Assembly (NCBI GenBank): GCA_030040865.1
Contig: JASHSX010000070.1
Coordinates: 1 to 19,258, forward strand
Direction of reading: 5' to 3'
Origin: Thermoplasmata archaeon
GTDB lineage: Archaea > Thermoplasmatota > Thermoplasmata > Lutacidiplasmatales > UBA184
DNA length: 19,258 nt
The notes beneath the pieces were generated by a model, which was given only the letters and a program-made list of their open reading frames with translations, ran no database searches and was not told the DNA's origin. Positions 1-6,887 of this stretch are shown here, one piece after another (positions within the stretch are counted from its first letter, which is position 1; the number at the start of each line of letters is the position of its first letter). The position numbers were made by a program, and so were the translations under genes.

Positions 1-157
1 TCCGGCGTACCTCGTCCCCGTCGAGGATCTGGACCCGGCGGCCCGCGGCGCGCAACCGTTCCGAGACGGTCCGGGCGAGCGTGGACTTGCCCGAGCACGG
101 CAGTCCCTCGATCCACACAACGAAGCCCGGGGGATCCCCCGCGCTCGCGGCCGGCAT
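1..157 (-). CDS. cysC: Adenylylsulfate (APS) kinase, N-terminal fragment
   Basis: Only the first 52 codons are in the window; the gene leaves through the left edge. The visible protein begins MPAASAGDPPGFVVWIEG and then has a P-loop, GLPCSGKST (residues 18-26), followed by LARTVSERLRAAGRRVQ and LDGDEVRR. The P-loop plus the LDGDxVR motif is the APS kinase signature. The family phosphorylates adenylylsulfate to PAPS with ATP, in sulfate assimilation or for sulfation. Its N-terminal P-loop position fits a single-domain CysC rather than a sulfurylase fusion, but the C-terminus cannot be seen. ATG at 157 is chosen because the P-loop follows at the usual distance and an AT-rich box sits about 27 nt upstream. 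It lies 125 nt downstream of the gene ending at 283 on the same strand. Confidence 0.82.
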   Translation of the reverse strand, partial: MPAASAGDPPGFVVWIEGLPCSGKSTLARTVSERLRAAGRRVQILDGDEVRR

Positions 158-179
158 CGACGTCGGGACCCGGACCGGG

Positions 180-187
180 TAGAAAAG
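180..187 (-). promoter_or_regulatory. Possible TATA box for the APS kinase gene
   Basis: On the minus strand CTTTTCTA is the only AT-rich stretch in the GC-rich gap 158-282. It is centred about 26 nt upstream of the ATG at 157, which would give a leaderless or nearly leaderless transcript. It does not match the archaeal consensus well, so this is a weak call. The rest of the gap holds three near-copies of a CTCCGGGGT-like 9-mer (about 245-271) and nothing else I recognise. Confidence 0.3.
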
Positions 188-282
188 TCGTCCGTCCTCC
201 GGCCGGCCCGGGTCCGTGGCCTGTGCCTCCGAGAGGCGGCGCGCCTCCGGGGTCTCCGGGGCTTCCGGGGGGAACTCGCGGA

Positions 283-1143
283 TCACTCGGACGCGGGGAG
301 CCGAGAGAAGACCTCGGCGAGCGGCGCGACATTCCCGAGATCGACCGAGCGACCTTCCGCTAGCGGCCCGGACCGGATGCCCTTCGTGCACGTCAACCGG
401 GCGCGCTTCCACCCGGCAACGGTTTCGCCGTCGAGCCGGAACACGAGGTCGAACAGCTCGGCGCCGGCACCGGGAGCCTCCGCGAATCCGATGTACACCG
501 AATAGCCGGAGCTGCGGTGCACGCCGAGGATCGCCGGGACTCGTTCCGCCGGGAAGGCGGACATGACGCGATGCGCGTTCGCGACCGCGACGACGCCCGG
601 CTCTCCTCTCCGGGGTCGCGCGGCCAGGATCCGCTGGGAGACCTCGGGCAGGCGCAGGAATTCGGTGAGCTGCACGAGCGAGGACGACGGCTCGTCCGAC
701 CGAACGAGCGAGAACAGGGCGAGGTTCGCCACGAGGTCGTCGGGACGAAGCGCCGACGGCCGGTCGATCGTCCACAGTTGCTCGGCGGGTACCCATCCGA
801 GCCGTACCGGGTCCGTGGCCAGCGGAGGCTCTCCGGGCACCTGGATGTCGACCCACTGGAAGCGGGGCGTGGTGAGCTCGGAGAACGCGAAGAGGGTCAG
901 ATTCACGAGCGGACGCGACGGGCCGTGGATGAGGATCGAGGTCGGTCGTTCCCACAGCTGCGCCGGGAGTCCGTCCGTGCGGGTTCCCGCTTCCGCTCGT
1001 CGCTCGGGCCCTCGTCGGCGGGACGGTACCTTGCGGTCGATTGCGAAGGAGACGGGCGACGGGTCGGGGGTCCGGGAGTTCGGTGACGGAGGGTCGGCCG
1101 CCCCGGCACGATGCGGCGGGCGTAGAGGGGTCTCGGGGGACAT
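283..1143 (-). CDS. Uncharacterised protein with degenerate RecA/KaiC-like core
   Basis: Predicted 286 residues. The first ~65 are Pro/Arg-rich and look disordered; the ordered part starts near PTSILIHGPSRPLVNLTLF. The pattern resembles a RecA/KaiC-type fold: a first strand with a G-P turn where a Walker A loop would be (ILIHGPSRPL, no GKS/T), strand FQWVDIQVPG, a strand GVVAVANAHRV in the Walker B region, and a late ELFDLVFRLDG...WKRARLTCTKG segment like the last strands of KaiC-type proteins. With no Walker lysine it is unlikely to hydrolyse ATP. The fold assignment is inference from strand pattern. ATG 1143 is the first start; no ATG or TTG follows before the conserved part, so the start is not well fixed. 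It is divergent from the bat-type regulator at 1388 and lies upstream of cysC on the same strand, so it may be co-transcribed with it. Confidence 0.7.
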   Translation of the reverse strand: MSPETPLRPPHRAGAADPPSPNSRTPDPSPVSFAIDRKVPSRRRGPERRAEAGTRTDGLPAQLWERPTSILIHGPSRPLVNLTLFAFSELTTPRFQWVDIQVPGEPPLATDPVRLGWVPAEQLWTIDRPSALRPDDLVANLALFSLVRSDEPSSSLVQLTEFLRLPEVSQRILAARPRRGEPGVVAVANAHRVMSAFPAERVPAILGVHRSSGYSVYIGFAEAPGAGAELFDLVFRLDGETVAGWKRARLTCTKGIRSGPLAEGRSVDLGNVAPLAEVFSRLPASE

Positions 1144-1315
1144 CGGGGTTCCTGGAGCGGCGTGAACGGACCGAACGAACCCGCGTCACGCTCAAGATGC
1201 ATCGCCGAACGACTTCGGCCGGCCGAACGGGTTCGGGTGCCCCGGTCGCGCCCGGGCAGGCTCCTAGGCGCCTCGAGTACCTCGCCGCCCTCGTACCGGC
1301 CGCGCGTCGAGGGCC

Positions 1316-1323
1316 ATTTATAT
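1316..1323 (+). promoter_or_regulatory. TATA box in the divergent intergenic region
   Basis: ATTTATAT is the one clear AT-rich island in the 244-nt gap 1144-1387. In the plus orientation it would start transcription near 1343-1349, giving a leader of about 40 nt to the TTG at 1388 of the bat-type regulator. Read on the minus strand (ATATAAAT) it could also serve the gene at 1143, but with a leader of about 150 nt. No other regulatory element was recognised in the gap. Confidence 0.5.
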
Positions 1324-1387
1324 TCCCGGCCACGATCGGCCGGCGGCGGAAGGAACGCCGGGACCGGGTCGGCGGATCGGAGAGTCA

Positions 1388-2161
1388 TTGCTCGAGCGGA
1401 AGCGCCCCGTAAGGCGGAAGCCGGACGACCGGGGCCCCCGGAATGGGACCGGCCCCGCTGCGTCAGCCCGCTTCCGTGCCCTGAGGAGCGCGCACGGCGA
1501 TGACTCCGCGGATCGCCTGCTCCTCGCGACCTTGCGGGTGCGGATCCCCAAGGGTCTGTGGACGGGGGCGTTCTCGCGCAGCCATCCGAACGTCAGCCTC
1601 GAAGTGCTCAACCGGTCGGACGTGAGCCGGGACACGTCGGTCTCCGACTACTGGATCGGAGGGCACCCCCCCGGGGTCTGGGCGCGGGAGATCGCGGGAT
1701 TCGACGACGTCCTCGCGGTCGACAGCCTCGCCGAGGTCGGCGACGGGTGCCTCTACCGGATCACGTACCGGAACCCGCCGGTGATCTCCCTGTACCGGCA
1801 GCTCGGGATGCCGATCCAGTTCCCACTCCACATCCAGGCGGGATCGATCCATTGGGAGGTCGTGGCGCGTCGGGTGGGGTTCGACACGGTGCTCCGCCAC
1901 GCGAAGAAGATCGACCCCGACTACCAGGTGATCTCGATCCGCCGTCGCCCGTTGCGCCATCACCTGCCCGTCCTTACGGACGCCCAGCACCAGCTCCTGA
2001 CCCGGGCGATGGCCTCGGGGTACTTCGCCGTGCCCCGGGGGATCACGCTGACCGAGCTCGCCCGACGCCTGGATCGTAGCAAATCGGCCGTTTCGGAAGC
2101 GATCGCGATCATCGAGCGGAAACTCCTCGAGAGCGCGCTCCGACCGACGTCGCTGCCGTAG
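1388..2161 (+). CDS. Bacterio-opsin activator (bat)-type HTH transcriptional regulator
   Basis: Predicted 257 residues. The C-terminal ~60 residues (about 195-250) form a bat-type HTH (HTH_10 family): LTDAQHQLLTRAMASGYF, then PRGITLTELARRLDRSKS and AVSEAIAIIERKLLES. The LTxxQxxxLxxAxxxGYFxxPR pattern is diagnostic. The N-terminal half (LLLATLRVRIPKGLWTGAFS onward) is an alpha/beta sensory-type domain common in archaeal members, ligand unknown. Family members are DNA-binding regulators, often duplicated in Haloarchaea and Thermoplasmatota. TTG at 1388 is the best start seen: GGAG at 1379-1382 lies 5 nt before it and a TATA box about 65 nt upstream. A GTG inside LRVRIPKG is possible but would cut the first domain. 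The gene is convergent with the glycine-rich gene downstream. Confidence 0.85.
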   Translation: MLERKRPVRRKPDDRGPRNGTGPAASARFRALRSAHGDDSADRLLLATLRVRIPKGLWTGAFSRSHPNVSLEVLNRSDVSRDTSVSDYWIGGHPPGVWAREIAGFDDVLAVDSLAEVGDGCLYRITYRNPPVISLYRQLGMPIQFPLHIQAGSIHWEVVARRVGFDTVLRHAKKIDPDYQVISIRRRPLRHHLPVLTDAQHQLLTRAMASGYFAVPRGITLTELARRLDRSKSAVSEAIAIIERKLLESALRPTSLP

Positions 2162-2176
2162 CCGGATCCGACCACC

Positions 2177-2221
2177 GGGCCGCGGTGCGGCCCTCGAAGC
2201 GAGGCGCGGGGCACCCCGCGC
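2177..2221. other. Two perfect GC hairpins between convergent genes
   Basis: Two inverted repeats follow the regulator stop codon. GGGCCGC/GCGGCCC (2177-2183 with 2187-2193, 3-nt loop) and GCGCGGGG/CCCCGCGC (2204-2211 with 2214-2221, 2-nt loop) are both perfect. They sit in the 107-nt space between the convergent ends of the regulator and the glycine-rich gene. They could stabilise 3' ends or help termination from either side, but there is no T-tract, which archaeal terminators normally use. The function is therefore inference. Confidence 0.4.
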
Positions 2222-2268
2222 GAGGGCCCTCGGCCGGTAGACCGGTCCAGAGCCCTCGGGCGACCCGA

Positions 2269-5145
2269 TCAGGTCGCCTTGTACTGGTTCGGGTAGTTGG
2301 CCCCCCCCGCGAGGCCTCCGATCCCGTTCACCCCGTAGACGCCGGCATCCCCGGCGATCCCCGCCGCGCCGGTCGTCCCGCTCGCAGCCCTCGCGGTGCC
2401 GGCACCGTTCTCTCCGCCCGTGCCCCCGACCCCGCCGGTACCCCCGTCACCGCCGTTCCCGCCGATCCCGGGGCACGCGGTGCCGGCCTCGCAATCGTCG
2501 ACGCCGCCCGTGCCGGCCACCACGCTGTTCGCGCCGAAGACGATGCCCGTCTCGGCGGTGGGGGCGGTCGTGTTGTAGATCGCGCCCCCGTTGGACGTCC
2601 CGCCGTTGCCGCCGGAACCGGATACGCCGCCGGCGCCGCCGGAGGCGCCGTCGCCCCCGCTGCCGCCGTTCCCGCCCTTTCCGCCGGCGCCCGTCGTGCC
2701 CGCGCTTCCGCCGCCTCCTCCGTTGCCGCCCGCTCCTCCGGCGCTTCCGGCCCCGCCCGAGCCTCCGGCGCCACCGGGACCTCCCGTCGCGCCGGCCCCT
2801 CCGAGCGCGGCGTCCTTGAGGAACTGGTCCGAGCTGAGCGAGAAGCCGGCCGTCACGTACAGGCCGCCTCCGTCGGCGACCCCGCCGGCGCCTCCCTTGC
2901 CGCCGGCCCCGCCGGTACCTCCCGCTCCCCCCGCGCCTCCGGGAGCGCCGGCGCCGCCGACCGCTCCCTTACCGCCCGAGCCGCTCGCGCCCGCGCTCCC
3001 GCCGCCGCCGCCGAGGGCACCCTCACCGCCGTATCCGGCCGTGCCCCCCGCCGCTCCGCCACCGCCGTCGCCGCCCCCGCCGCCGGCGCCTCCGGTCGCG
3101 ACGCTGTAGTTGAAGAACGCGTCCGAGATCGAGGTCGGGTCGGCGGTGGCGAATACCGAGCCGCCGTCAGCGGCGCCTCCCGCTCCGCCCGCCGCTCCCG
3201 CTCCCCCGGTGACCCCCGAGGCCCCATCGACCCCCGCCGTGCCGGCCCCTCCGGCCGCGCCGTTGCCTCCGGTGCCCGAGAGCGAGCCGTCCCCGCCGGA
3301 GCCCCCGATGCCCCCGTACCCGCCCGTGCCTCCCGTCTCCTCACCGAACGTGGTGCCTCCGCCCCCGCCGGTGCCGCCCGGTCCTCCGACCACCGAACAC
3401 TCGTTGAAGACCGAGTCGCTGATGGTCAACGGCTCCGTCGTGCTGAGCTCGTAGACGCAGCCCCCCTGCGCGACCCCCCCCGGTGCGGGGATGCCGCCGG
3501 CGGCCGGGGTCCCGTCGGTTCCGGGACTGCCGGGCGTCGCGCCCGGGGCGCCCGCGGCCCCCGCTCCGCCGGAGCCCGTGCCGGGAGACCCGCCACTACC
3601 GCCATCGCCTCCGAAGTCCCCTCCGCCCGCCGGTCCGCCGAGGCCTCCGTCGCCGCCGGTCCCGCCCGAGCCGCCGTCCCCGGCCGGAACGTAGCCGCTC
3701 GAGAACAGATCGTCCGTCGCCGTGAGCGCGCCGGTGCTGTAGATCTGGCCGCCCTGGGCATTGCCAGCAGCGCCCCCCTTACCGGCCGACCCGCCGTTAC
3801 CGCCGTTGGTACCCGGCGTACCCGACGCCGCGGACCCGGGCGCACCGCCAGCTCCGCCGGTACCCGACGTAGGAGACCCTCCGTTGCCGCCGAGCCCCCC
3901 TTCGGCCGAGCCGATTCCCGTGCCGCCGGTGCCACCGACCCCGCCGTTGCCGCCGGCGCCGCCGTGGCCGCTCTCGGCATCGCACCCGTAGAAGTCGGTG
4001 TCGGTGACCACGAGGGTCCCCGAATTGAAGATGCAGCCGCCTCGGGCCGCGCCCGCGGCCCCTCCGTTAGCGCCGGCGCCACCGACCCCGGCGTCGCCCG
4101 CCAGGCCGTTCGATCCGGCCGCGCCGCCGGACCCGCCCGTACCGGAGGTCGCCGTGCCGCCCTCTCCGCCCGTCCCTCCTTGGCCAGCGCTGCCGCCGGT
4201 CCCGCCGGTACCCCCAGCGCCGCCGGTGCCACCGGCCGCCGCGAGGGCGTAGCCGTCCTCGATGGTGTCCTTGTAGAGCGTCAGGGTGCCTTCGTTATAG
4301 ATCGCACCGCCCGCCGCGGTTCCGCCTATACCGCCGGCGCATCCGGCGCCGCCGGCCGCCCCGTTCGAGCCGTCGGAGCCCGCCCCGCCGCCGCCGCCGG
4401 AACCCCCGGTTCCGCCGGCGGCCCCGCCGCCGGACCCTCCGGGACCCCCATTGCCCCCGGAACCGCCTTGGCCGCCGGCGCCGCCGCTCCCGCCCCCGCC
4501 GCCTTCGGCGTAGTTCGAGACCAGGGTGTCGTTCGAGAGCGTGACGGTCCCCTTGGTGATCTTGAGGCCGCCGCCCGAGGCCGAACCGCCGGCGCTTCCG
4601 GCGGTGCACGCGGTCGGCGCCGAGCCCGCGGTCGACGCTCCGCCGTTCCCGCCGGACGATCCGTCGCTCCCGGTCGTTCCGGCGCCGCCGTTCGTTCCGG
4701 CGGCCCCAGTCGTGCCGGCCGCCCCGGCGGATCCCGGGGCGCCGTCGACCTCACCGCCGCTCAGTTCGGTATGGTTGACCGTCAGCGTTCCCCCGCTGAC
4801 CGTGAAGAGCCCCGTCGTGAACGCACCGTAGAAGTCGATCGAGTTGGATCCGCCGTTGATCGTGACGGTCCCCGTGCTCAGATGGATCGGACTCGAGAAC
4901 GTGACCGTGCACGTGCTGACCGTGAACGTGATCGTCCCCCCCGAGGTGACCGCGCTCTGGAGCTGACCCTCGGTGGGGCACGTGCTGAAGGTCGTATGCC
5001 CGCGGGCCGGCGGTGACGTCGCCTCGCTCAACGCGACCGGAGCACGTTCGAACGTCCCCGTCGCCGGCACGTAGGCGACCACCACAACGATCCCCACCAG
5101 CACGATCAGCGCCCCCAACAACACGCCTCGTCGGAACGAATTCAT
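2269..5145 (-). CDS. Large glycine-rich modular beta-helix surface protein (PE_PGRS-like composition)
   Basis: Predicted 958 residues. The N-terminus MNSFRRGVLLGAL has two arginines, then a hydrophobic segment (about 7-26), so the protein is exported and perhaps anchored by an uncleaved helix. Residues ~50-135 form a threonine/serine-rich beta region (LQSAVTSGGTITF, GTVTINGGSNSIDFYG) like the cap of right-handed beta-helix proteins, with cysteines 56 and 79. From ~136 to the end the chain is dominated by GGX triplets, interrupted by eight short modules of the form GGxIYNxGTLxLxxDxFxxxxAxxGG. No sortase, PGF-CTERM or C-terminal TM signal is visible; it ends NYPNQYKAT. The start at 5145 was preferred over one 28 codons upstream because it puts the signal at the very N-terminus. 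It resembles bacterial and archaeal adhesin-like beta-helix proteins and mycobacterial PE_PGRS proteins in composition; a role at the surface is inference. The opposite strand is also open over most of this length, which is a composition effect. Confidence 0.82.
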   Translation of the reverse strand: MNSFRRGVLLGALIVLVGIVVVVAYVPATGTFERAPVALSEATSPPARGHTTFSTCPTEGQLQSAVTSGGTITFTVSTCTVTFSSPIHLSTGTVTINGGSNSIDFYGAFTTGLFTVSGGTLTVNHTELSGGEVDGAPGSAGAAGTTGAAGTNGGAGTTGSDGSSGGNGGASTAGSAPTACTAGSAGGSASGGGLKITKGTVTLSNDTLVSNYAEGGGGGSGGAGGQGGSGGNGGPGGSGGGAAGGTGGSGGGGGAGSDGSNGAAGGAGCAGGIGGTAAGGAIYNEGTLTLYKDTIEDGYALAAAGGTGGAGGTGGTGGSAGQGGTGGEGGTATSGTGGSGGAAGSNGLAGDAGVGGAGANGGAAGAARGGCIFNSGTLVVTDTDFYGCDAESGHGGAGGNGGVGGTGGTGIGSAEGGLGGNGGSPTSGTGGAGGAPGSAASGTPGTNGGNGGSAGKGGAAGNAQGGQIYSTGALTATDDLFSSGYVPAGDGGSGGTGGDGGLGGPAGGGDFGGDGGSGGSPGTGSGGAGAAGAPGATPGSPGTDGTPAAGGIPAPGGVAQGGCVYELSTTEPLTISDSVFNECSVVGGPGGTGGGGGTTFGEETGGTGGYGGIGGSGGDGSLSGTGGNGAAGGAGTAGVDGASGVTGGAGAAGGAGGAADGGSVFATADPTSISDAFFNYSVATGGAGGGGGDGGGGAAGGTAGYGGEGALGGGGGSAGASGSGGKGAVGGAGAPGGAGGAGGTGGAGGKGGAGGVADGGGLYVTAGFSLSSDQFLKDAALGGAGATGGPGGAGGSGGAGSAGGAGGNGGGGGSAGTTGAGGKGGNGGSGGDGASGGAGGVSGSGGNGGTSNGGAIYNTTAPTAETGIVFGANSVVAGTGGVDDCEAGTACPGIGGNGGDGGTGGVGGTGGENGAGTARAASGTTGAAGIAGDAGVYGVNGIGGLAGGANYPNQYKAT
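2505..4580 (-). repeat. Eight beta-helix modules at about 95-residue spacing
   Basis: Within the glycine-rich protein, GG-bounded modules begin at about residues 188 (GGGLKITKGTVTLSNDTL), 277 (GGAIYNEGTLTLYKDTIE), 368 (GGCIFNSGTLVVTDTDFY), 462 (GGQIYSTGALTATDDLFS), 559 (GGCVYELSTTEPLTISDS), 658 (GGSVFATADPTSISDAFF), 755 (GGGLYVTAGFSLSSDQFL) and 850 (GGAIYNTTAPTAETGIVF). Positions are hand-counted. Spacing is 89-99 residues. Each module is about 25-30 residues; the intervening ~65-70 residues are GGX-rich. Modules 3 and 5 each carry a pair of cysteines. The modules are diverged from each other, so this is an old protein-level repeat rather than a recent DNA duplication. Confidence 0.75.
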
Positions 5146-5180
5146 CGCCGACAGTCCCCCGTCCCGCGTAACGGTTCGAA

Positions 5181-5187
5181 CTATTAG
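5181..5187 (-). promoter_or_regulatory. Possible TATA-like element of the glycine-rich gene
   Basis: On the minus strand CTAATAG is the only AT-rich stretch upstream of the ATG at 5145. Its centre is about 39 nt from the start, so transcription could begin near 5158 with a leader of about 13 nt. It is a weak match to the archaeal box. The remaining gap to the tRNA (5188-5330) is GC-rich and contains a 10-bp direct repeat, GGTCCGCGGG, at 5275 and 5305. Confidence 0.3.
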
Positions 5188-5330
5188 GACGTGAGCACGC
5201 CGCGAACCGGTCGGGCACGGGATGGCCAACCGCGGGGGCTCCGGACCGTGCGCGCTCGACGGGCGGACGGGAGGGGTCCGCGGGAGGCGCTCGATCGCGG
5301 GGGCGGTCCGCGGGCCGACTCCGGGAGGGA

Positions 5331-5439
5331 CGCCCGTGCTGGGATTCGAACCCAGGTCTGAGGCTCCGCAGGCCTCTAGGATAATCCACTTTAGCAGGGC
5401 GGGGGGCGTGCCCCGACCCCGTAGCTACCCCACACGGGC
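5331..5439 (-). tRNA. tRNA-Arg(GCG) with an intron in the D-loop
   Basis: The minus strand folds as a tRNA. Acceptor stem GCCCGTG (5439-5433) pairs with CACGGGC (5338-5332); discriminator G is 5331. The anticodon stem GAGGC/GCCTC encloses loop CTGCGGA, so the anticodon is GCG (5369-5367), reading arginine CGC/CGU. The T-arm is CTGGG-TTCGAAT-CCCAG; the variable loop is AGAC. U8, A14, G15, G18G19, A21 and C48 are all found. A20, an arginine identity base, follows G18G19. Between A14-G15 and G18G19 there are about 35 extra bases that form their own hairpin, interpreted as an intron. The mature tRNA would be 73-77 nt. CCA is not encoded. It is divergent from gatD. Confidence 0.88.
5390..5421 (-). 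other. Predicted 32-nt tRNA intron with bulge-helix-bulge-like junction
   Basis: On the minus strand the D-loop reads TAGC-TAC-GGGG...CCCT-GCTA-AAG. TAGC pairs with GCTA (4 bp), flanked by 3-nt bulges TAC and AAG on opposite strands, then GGGG pairs with CCCT and an inner GGGG/CCCC hairpin follows. This is the geometry recognised by the archaeal tRNA splicing endonuclease, in a relaxed form because the outer helix is weak. Cutting after the second base of each bulge removes 5421-5390 (32 nt) and leaves TAGCTAGTGGATTA. A 36-nt excision (5424-5389) would instead give the shorter, more usual D-loop TAGTGGATTA. The two differ by a repeated TAG, so the exact junction is uncertain. Confidence 0.68.
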
Positions 5440-5483
5440 TTCCGGGTTTCCGTACGGTCCCGGCGCGCCGAGGGAGGGCCCCG

Positions 5484-5490
5484 TATAAAA
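5484..5490. promoter_or_regulatory. TATA box between tRNA-Arg and gatD
   Basis: TATAAAA stands out in GC-rich surroundings. Read on the minus strand (TTTTATA) it would start transcription near 5460, about 20 nt before the tRNA 5' end at 5439, which suits a tRNA promoter. Read on the plus strand it would start near 5513, about 60 nt before gatD. The orientation towards the tRNA fits spacing better; both uses are possible. Confidence 0.5.
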
Positions 5491-5526
5491 GTCCCGGGGT
5501 GGCGCGGCGTCGACCGCGGACGACCC

Positions 5527-5533
5527 TTATTAT
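5527..5533 (+). promoter_or_regulatory. Second TATA-like element upstream of gatD
   Basis: TTATTAT is centred about 44 nt before the gatD ATG at 5574. It predicts a start near 5556 and a leader of about 18 nt, a common length in archaea. It may be the main promoter of the gatD-gatE-phosphatase-zinc protein cluster. Confidence 0.4.
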
Positions 5534-5573
5534 CCGCCTCTCCTCCCGGAGTCCGGCGCCGCCGGCGCGAGCG

Positions 5574-6887
5574 ATGTCGGGAGCAGACCGTTCGGACGCG
5601 TGGGTCGCCCTCCGTTCGCTGCCGATGGGCGAGCACGTAGAGGTCTCCGACGGCGAGCGCACGTGGACCGGAACGATCGTTCCGCACCACGAGCTGTCCG
5701 GCGACCGGATCCTCCAGCTGAAGCTCGAGAGCGGCTACAACATCGGGATCCGCATCGAGCCGGGCTTCACTTTCCGTACGCTGGCGGAGAGCAACGCCCC
5801 GCCCGTCAGGGGCGCGCCCGTTCCGGGAGGCACGGTCCCCCGCTCCGCGACGGGCTCGGTCGTCCTGCTCACGACGGGAGGGACGATCGCCTCGCGCGTT
5901 GACTACGAGACCGGCGGGGTGCGACCCGTGAAGGAGGAGTCCGAGGTGCTCGCCTTCTATCCCGAGCTCGAGGCGTCGGGAGCCGTTCGGATCGTGCCGG
6001 TGTTCGACCGGTTGAGCGAGGACATCGCTCCCGAGGACTGGCCCACGATCGCGCAGCACGTGGTGACCGCGTACCGCGACGGCGCCGCCGGGGTCGTGAT
6101 CGCGCACGGGACGGACACCCTCGGGTTCACGGCGGCGGCCCTGTCGTTCCTCCTCGCCGACCTCCCCGGACCGGTCGTCCTCGTCGGCGCCCAACGGTCC
6201 CCGGATCGGCCGTCGTCCGACGGCGCCTCCAACCTGCGCGCCGCCGTGGCCGTGGCGAGGGACCCGCGGATCGGCGAGGTCGTCGTCGTCATGCACGCGG
6301 GGCCGTCGGACGACCGGTTCGCGATCCACCGTGGAACCTGGGTCCGGAAGATGCACTCGAGCCGGCGCGACGCCTTCCACAGCCAGAACGGCCCGCCGCT
6401 CGGGTACGTCGTGGACGGTCGGGTCGAGCTGGGCGCCGGGGTCCGGCCCCCTGCCGCCGGCCCACCTCGGCTGGACGGACCGATGGATGCGCGCGGCGGG
6501 CTTTTGTGGTTCTATCCGGGGCTCACGGCCGATCGCGCCGAGACGTTCTCGAAGGGCATGCGCGGGATCGTCCTCGCCGGCACCGGGCTCGGCCACGTGG
6601 GGTCCTGGCACCTCACGTGGATCCGCTCCGCCACGGCCCGGGGCATGATCGTCGCGATGACGACCCAGTGTCTCGAGGGGAACGCCGACCCGTACGTCTA
6701 CGCGACGGGCCGGGAGCTCCTGCGGGCCGGGGTCCTCTATCTCGGGGACCTCCTCCCCGAGACGGCGTACGTGAAACTGCTCTGGGCGCTCGGCCACTCG
6801 GCGGATCCGAAGCGGGTCGAGGAGCTCCTCCGCGCCGACCGCGTGGGCGAGTTCCGCGATCGGCACGACGCCGGGGGCCCTCCGTGA
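5574..6887 (+). CDS. gatD: Glutamyl-tRNA(Gln) amidotransferase subunit D
   Basis: Predicted 437 residues, about the usual GatD length. GatD is the asparaginase-like subunit that releases ammonia from an amide donor, for transfer by GatE onto Glu-tRNA(Gln). The N-terminal ~65 residues hold the small GatD-specific beta domain (VEVSDGERTWTGTIV...LKLESGYNIGIRIE). The asparaginase domain follows: LLTTGGTIASR with the nucleophile Thr101, the second active-site motif HGTDT (178-182), GAQRSPDRPSSDG (205-217), and KMHSSRRDAF with catalytic Lys259. ATG 5574 was chosen because MSGADRSDAWVALRSLPMGE gives a normal N-terminus; in-frame codons further upstream lie inside the promoter region. The stop overlaps the gatE start by 4 nt, so translation is likely coupled. 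Confidence 0.96.
   Translation: MSGADRSDAWVALRSLPMGEHVEVSDGERTWTGTIVPHHELSGDRILQLKLESGYNIGIRIEPGFTFRTLAESNAPPVRGAPVPGGTVPRSATGSVVLLTTGGTIASRVDYETGGVRPVKEESEVLAFYPELEASGAVRIVPVFDRLSEDIAPEDWPTIAQHVVTAYRDGAAGVVIAHGTDTLGFTAAALSFLLADLPGPVVLVGAQRSPDRPSSDGASNLRAAVAVARDPRIGEVVVVMHAGPSDDRFAIHRGTWVRKMHSSRRDAFHSQNGPPLGYVVDGRVELGAGVRPPAAGPPRLDGPMDARGGLLWFYPGLTADRAETFSKGMRGIVLAGTGLGHVGSWHLTWIRSATARGMIVAMTTQCLEGNADPYVYATGRELLRAGVLYLGDLLPETAYVKLLWALGHSADPKRVEELLRADRVGEFRDRHDAGGPP

Noticed and set aside
2505..4580. Reading the glycine-rich repeats as collagen
   Set aside because: GGX dominates and proline is not regular at the X or Y positions; the interspersed GGxIYN modules point to a beta-helix type instead.
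2185..5016. A 943-codon open frame on the plus strand opposite the glycine-rich gene
   Set aside because: Its translation is an Arg/Ala/Pro/Gly mixture without domain structure. The openness follows from the GGX codon pattern of the true minus-strand gene, which has a signal segment and beta-helix modules.
5275..5314. Direct repeat GGTCCGCGGG at 5275 and 5305
   Set aside because: Ten GC-rich bases repeated once is expected by chance at this composition; it was also considered as an attachment site next to the tRNA, but there is no integrase gene nearby and it does not match the tRNA 3' end.
5391..6866. Long minus-strand open frame opposite gatD
   Set aside because: It is a shadow of gatD; the plus-strand protein has all catalytic GatD motifs, while this frame gives an Arg/Pro/Asp-rich sequence with no motifs.
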